Below are positions 6,993-7,713 of a stretch of DNA of 7,713 bases, piece by piece. The position numbers and the translations under genes were made by a program. Under the pieces are notes generated by a model. That model searched no databases. It was not told the DNA's origin and saw only the letters and a program-made list of their open reading frames with translations. Position 1 is the first letter of the stretch. Each line of letters begins with the position of its first letter. The stretch is taken from the NCBI GenBank assembly GCA_012514925.1, contig JAAYZI010000008.1, positions 1 through 7,713 on the forward strand, read 5' to 3'. The DNA comes from Deltaproteobacteria bacterium. Lineage in GTDB: Bacteria; Bdellovibrionota_C; UBA2361; JAAYZI01.

Positions 6993-7085
6993 TGTCAGGC
7001 CGCATTTCTTTAACCATATACTTTCTATCGCGGCTGGGAGTGGAATACAACCACCATGTTGAAGCAGGCTAGCATGTCAAAAATA

Positions 7086-7117
7086 GGGTAACCGTTCATG
7101 CTTGAAATTGAGTATTC
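7086..7117 (-). repeat. Possible decayed end of the intergenic repeat element (copy D)
   Basis: On the minus strand CAATTTCAAGCATGAACGGTTACCC (7110-7086, given here only as a landmark) resembles the tail of copy B: CAATTTCATGCGTGAAC followed by AGTTCCC. A TACCGCCC octamer at 7152-7145 lies 53 bp upstream, close to the 55-bp spacing in copy A. The palindromic core is not present, so this is a remnant at best. Confidence 0.35.
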
Positions 7118-7235
7118 AAAAGCTATTAACACTGAAGTCGAAAAGGGCGGTATAGGTGGGTGCTGATACCGAGATTTCCAGCTAGACACTGCCTGCTAGG
7201 TTTCCAGCAGTTTTAGCGCCAACTGTGATGCTAGA

Positions 7236-7264
7236 TTGGCCCGGGCCGCTGCTTGTTGTAAAAT
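7236..7264 (+). promoter_or_regulatory. Candidate promoter for the repeat-protein gene
   Basis: TTGGCC (7236-7241) and TAAAAT (7259-7264) are separated by 17 bp, a sigma-70-like arrangement about 60 bp before the ATG at 7323. The -35 box overlaps the palindrome GGCCCGGGCC, a plausible regulator site, though this is inferred from position only. Matches of this quality occur by chance. Confidence 0.25.
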
Positions 7265-7322
7265 ATAGGAGCGCACTTTTGACGTTAAAATTGTATACTG
7301 CAATTAGCGGGTCGCCATTAAT

Positions 7323-7713
7323 ATGATACAGGAGCCGTATTATTCAAAGAGGTTGGGAAAAGTGGTTTTAGCAGTTTTTGGAGCAGATCGCTTAAATCAC
7401 CGCAGGTTTGTGGCGAGTATTATATTACAGATGTGCCTCGTTCTAGAGTGCATATTAAACACAACCATCGGTGAAGCTTTACCGCAAGAAATCGCCAGCG
7501 AAGCTTTACCGCAAGAAACCGTCGGTGAAGCGTTGCCGCAAGAAACCGCCAGCGGAGCTTTACCACAAAAAACCGTCGGTGAAGCTTTGCCGCAAGAAAC
7601 CGCCAGCGAAGCTTTACCACAAAAAACCGTCGGTGAAGCTTTGCCTCAAGAAACCATCGGTGAAGCTTTGCCGCAAGAAACCGCCAGCGGAGCTTTACCG
7701 CAAGAAACCGTCG
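7323..7713 (+). CDS. Repeat protein with hydrophobic N-terminal segment, 3' end outside window
   Basis: Open frame of 130 codons running off the right edge. The ATG at 7323 follows an in-frame TAG at 7305 and is the first possible start; no clear ribosome site precedes it. Another ATG at 7431 (residue 37) would remove most of the N-terminus. Residues 1-28 are basic (KR, K, RR), and residues 29-45 (FVASIILQMCLVLECIL) are hydrophobic, fitting a signal peptide or signal anchor. From residue 51 nine copies of a 9-residue repeat follow, consensus E-A-L-P-Q-E-T-(A/V/I)-(S/G). Many differences between copies are silent (tta/ttg, ccg/cca/cct, gct/gcg), supporting translation in this frame. The minus strand is also open over the repeat but gives no sensible N-terminus. 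Family and function are not recognised; an extracytoplasmic, low-complexity surface or envelope protein is an inference. It is divergent from argG and probably unrelated to it. Confidence 0.6.
   Translation, partial: MIQEPYYSKRLGKVVLAVFGADRLNHRRFVASIILQMCLVLECILNTTIGEALPQEIASEALPQETVGEALPQETASGALPQKTVGEALPQETASEALPQKTVGEALPQETIGEALPQETASGALPQETV
7473..7713 (+). repeat. 27-bp tandem repeat array (at least nine units) within the repeat-protein gene
   Basis: Units begin at 7473, 7500, 7527, 7554, 7581, 7608, 7635, 7662 and 7689; the last is cut by the window edge. Each is GAAGCTTTACCGCAAGAA plus nine bases that alternate between ACCGCCAGC and ACCGTCGGT, giving a 54-bp higher-order period broken only at unit 7 (ACCATCGGT). 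ACCATCGGT also occurs just before unit 1 (7464-7472), so the array starts with a partial unit. All units are multiples of three bases, so copy-number change would alter length but not frame. Confidence 0.95.

Larger units (their letters stand above)
7018..7322. other. Divergent intergenic region between argG and the repeat-protein gene
   Basis: No convincing gene or structural RNA is visible in these 305 bases. The region must supply promoters in both directions. On the minus strand a consensus TTGACA lies at 7080-7075, but the hexamers 16-17 bases downstream are poor -10 matches. Small inverted repeats are present: CGGTAT (7148-7153)/ATACCG (7166-7171), CTGCT (7193-7197)/AGCAG (7206-7210) and the 10-bp palindrome GGCCCGGGCC (7238-7247). 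TTTCCAGC occurs twice, at 7175 and 7201. I see no recognisable ARG box or T-box. Confidence 0.5.

Noticed and set aside
7051..7080. argG promoter based on consensus TTGACA at 7080-7075 (minus strand)
   Set aside because: The -35 match is perfect, but hexamers at 16-18 bp spacing (such as CATGGT and ATGGTG) match TATAAT at three or fewer positions, so no promoter is annotated.
7420..7620. Minus-strand open frame across the 27-bp array, encoding K-L-R/H-W/R-R-F repeats
   Set aside because: Any stop-free repeat whose length is a multiple of three tends to be open on several frames. This frame gives a highly basic product beginning at a GTG inside the array, and the plus frame has the hydrophobic N-terminus and silent third-position changes.
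7473..7713. LPxTG-like sortase motifs in the repeat
   Set aside because: The repeat reads L-P-Q-E-T, with two residues between proline and threonine and no following hydrophobic segment and positive tail; sortase motifs need L-P-x-T-G near a C-terminus.
7473..7713. CRISPR array
   Set aside because: The units abut with no unique spacers and are themselves similar throughout; it is a tandem coding repeat.

Overview
The window (7,713 bp, about 50% GC by eye) is ordinary bacterial chromosome. Four metabolic genes lie head to tail on the minus strand, and an unrelated repeat-protein gene starts on the plus strand at the right edge. All three stop codons are used normally (TAG for glgX, TGA for argG). 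Strong GGAGG-type ribosome sites are present, so this is a standard-code bacterium. The ArgH N-terminus (W-K-x-G... then a VGSDWVLDLDLARWD segment) and the short GT35 phosphorylase resemble, from memory, versions found in Bacteroidetes and in several deep or uncultured phyla rather than proteobacterial ones. I cannot name the organism with confidence.

Layout from right to left in the direction of minus-strand transcription: argG (argininosuccinate synthase, 416 aa from its well-placed ATG), then argH (argininosuccinate lyase) overlapping it by 4 bp (ATGA), then glgP (short alpha-glucan phosphorylase) 22 bp further on. Together they look like one transcription unit, closed by a strong hairpin just after glgP. 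After a 230-bp (290-bp from the preferred ATG) spacer comes glgX (glycogen debranching enzyme). ArgG and ArgH make the last two steps to arginine: citrulline + aspartate + ATP to argininosuccinate, then arginine + fumarate. GlgP releases glucose-1-phosphate from glycogen outer chains and GlgX removes the limit-dextrin branches GlgP leaves, so these two form a glycogen breakdown pair.

The non-coding sequence is the less ordinary part. Positions 1-225 hold two tandem copies (115-bp period) of an intergenic element built around an 18-bp palindrome. A third copy sits inverted between glgP and glgX at about 2490-2603, with imperfect inverted ends. glgX is therefore bracketed by inverted copies. 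A decayed fourth end may lie at 7086-7117. The leader of argG carries a 15-bp imperfect repeat that keeps the argG reading frame and ends in the argG ribosome site.

From 7323 to the right edge an open plus-strand frame, truncated by the window, encodes a basic N-terminus, one hydrophobic segment and then at least nine 9-residue repeats (consensus E-A-L-P-Q-E-T-x-x, 27 bp each). It looks like an exported or membrane-anchored repeat protein of unknown function. It is divergent from argG, with about 300-400 bp of intergenic sequence between them.
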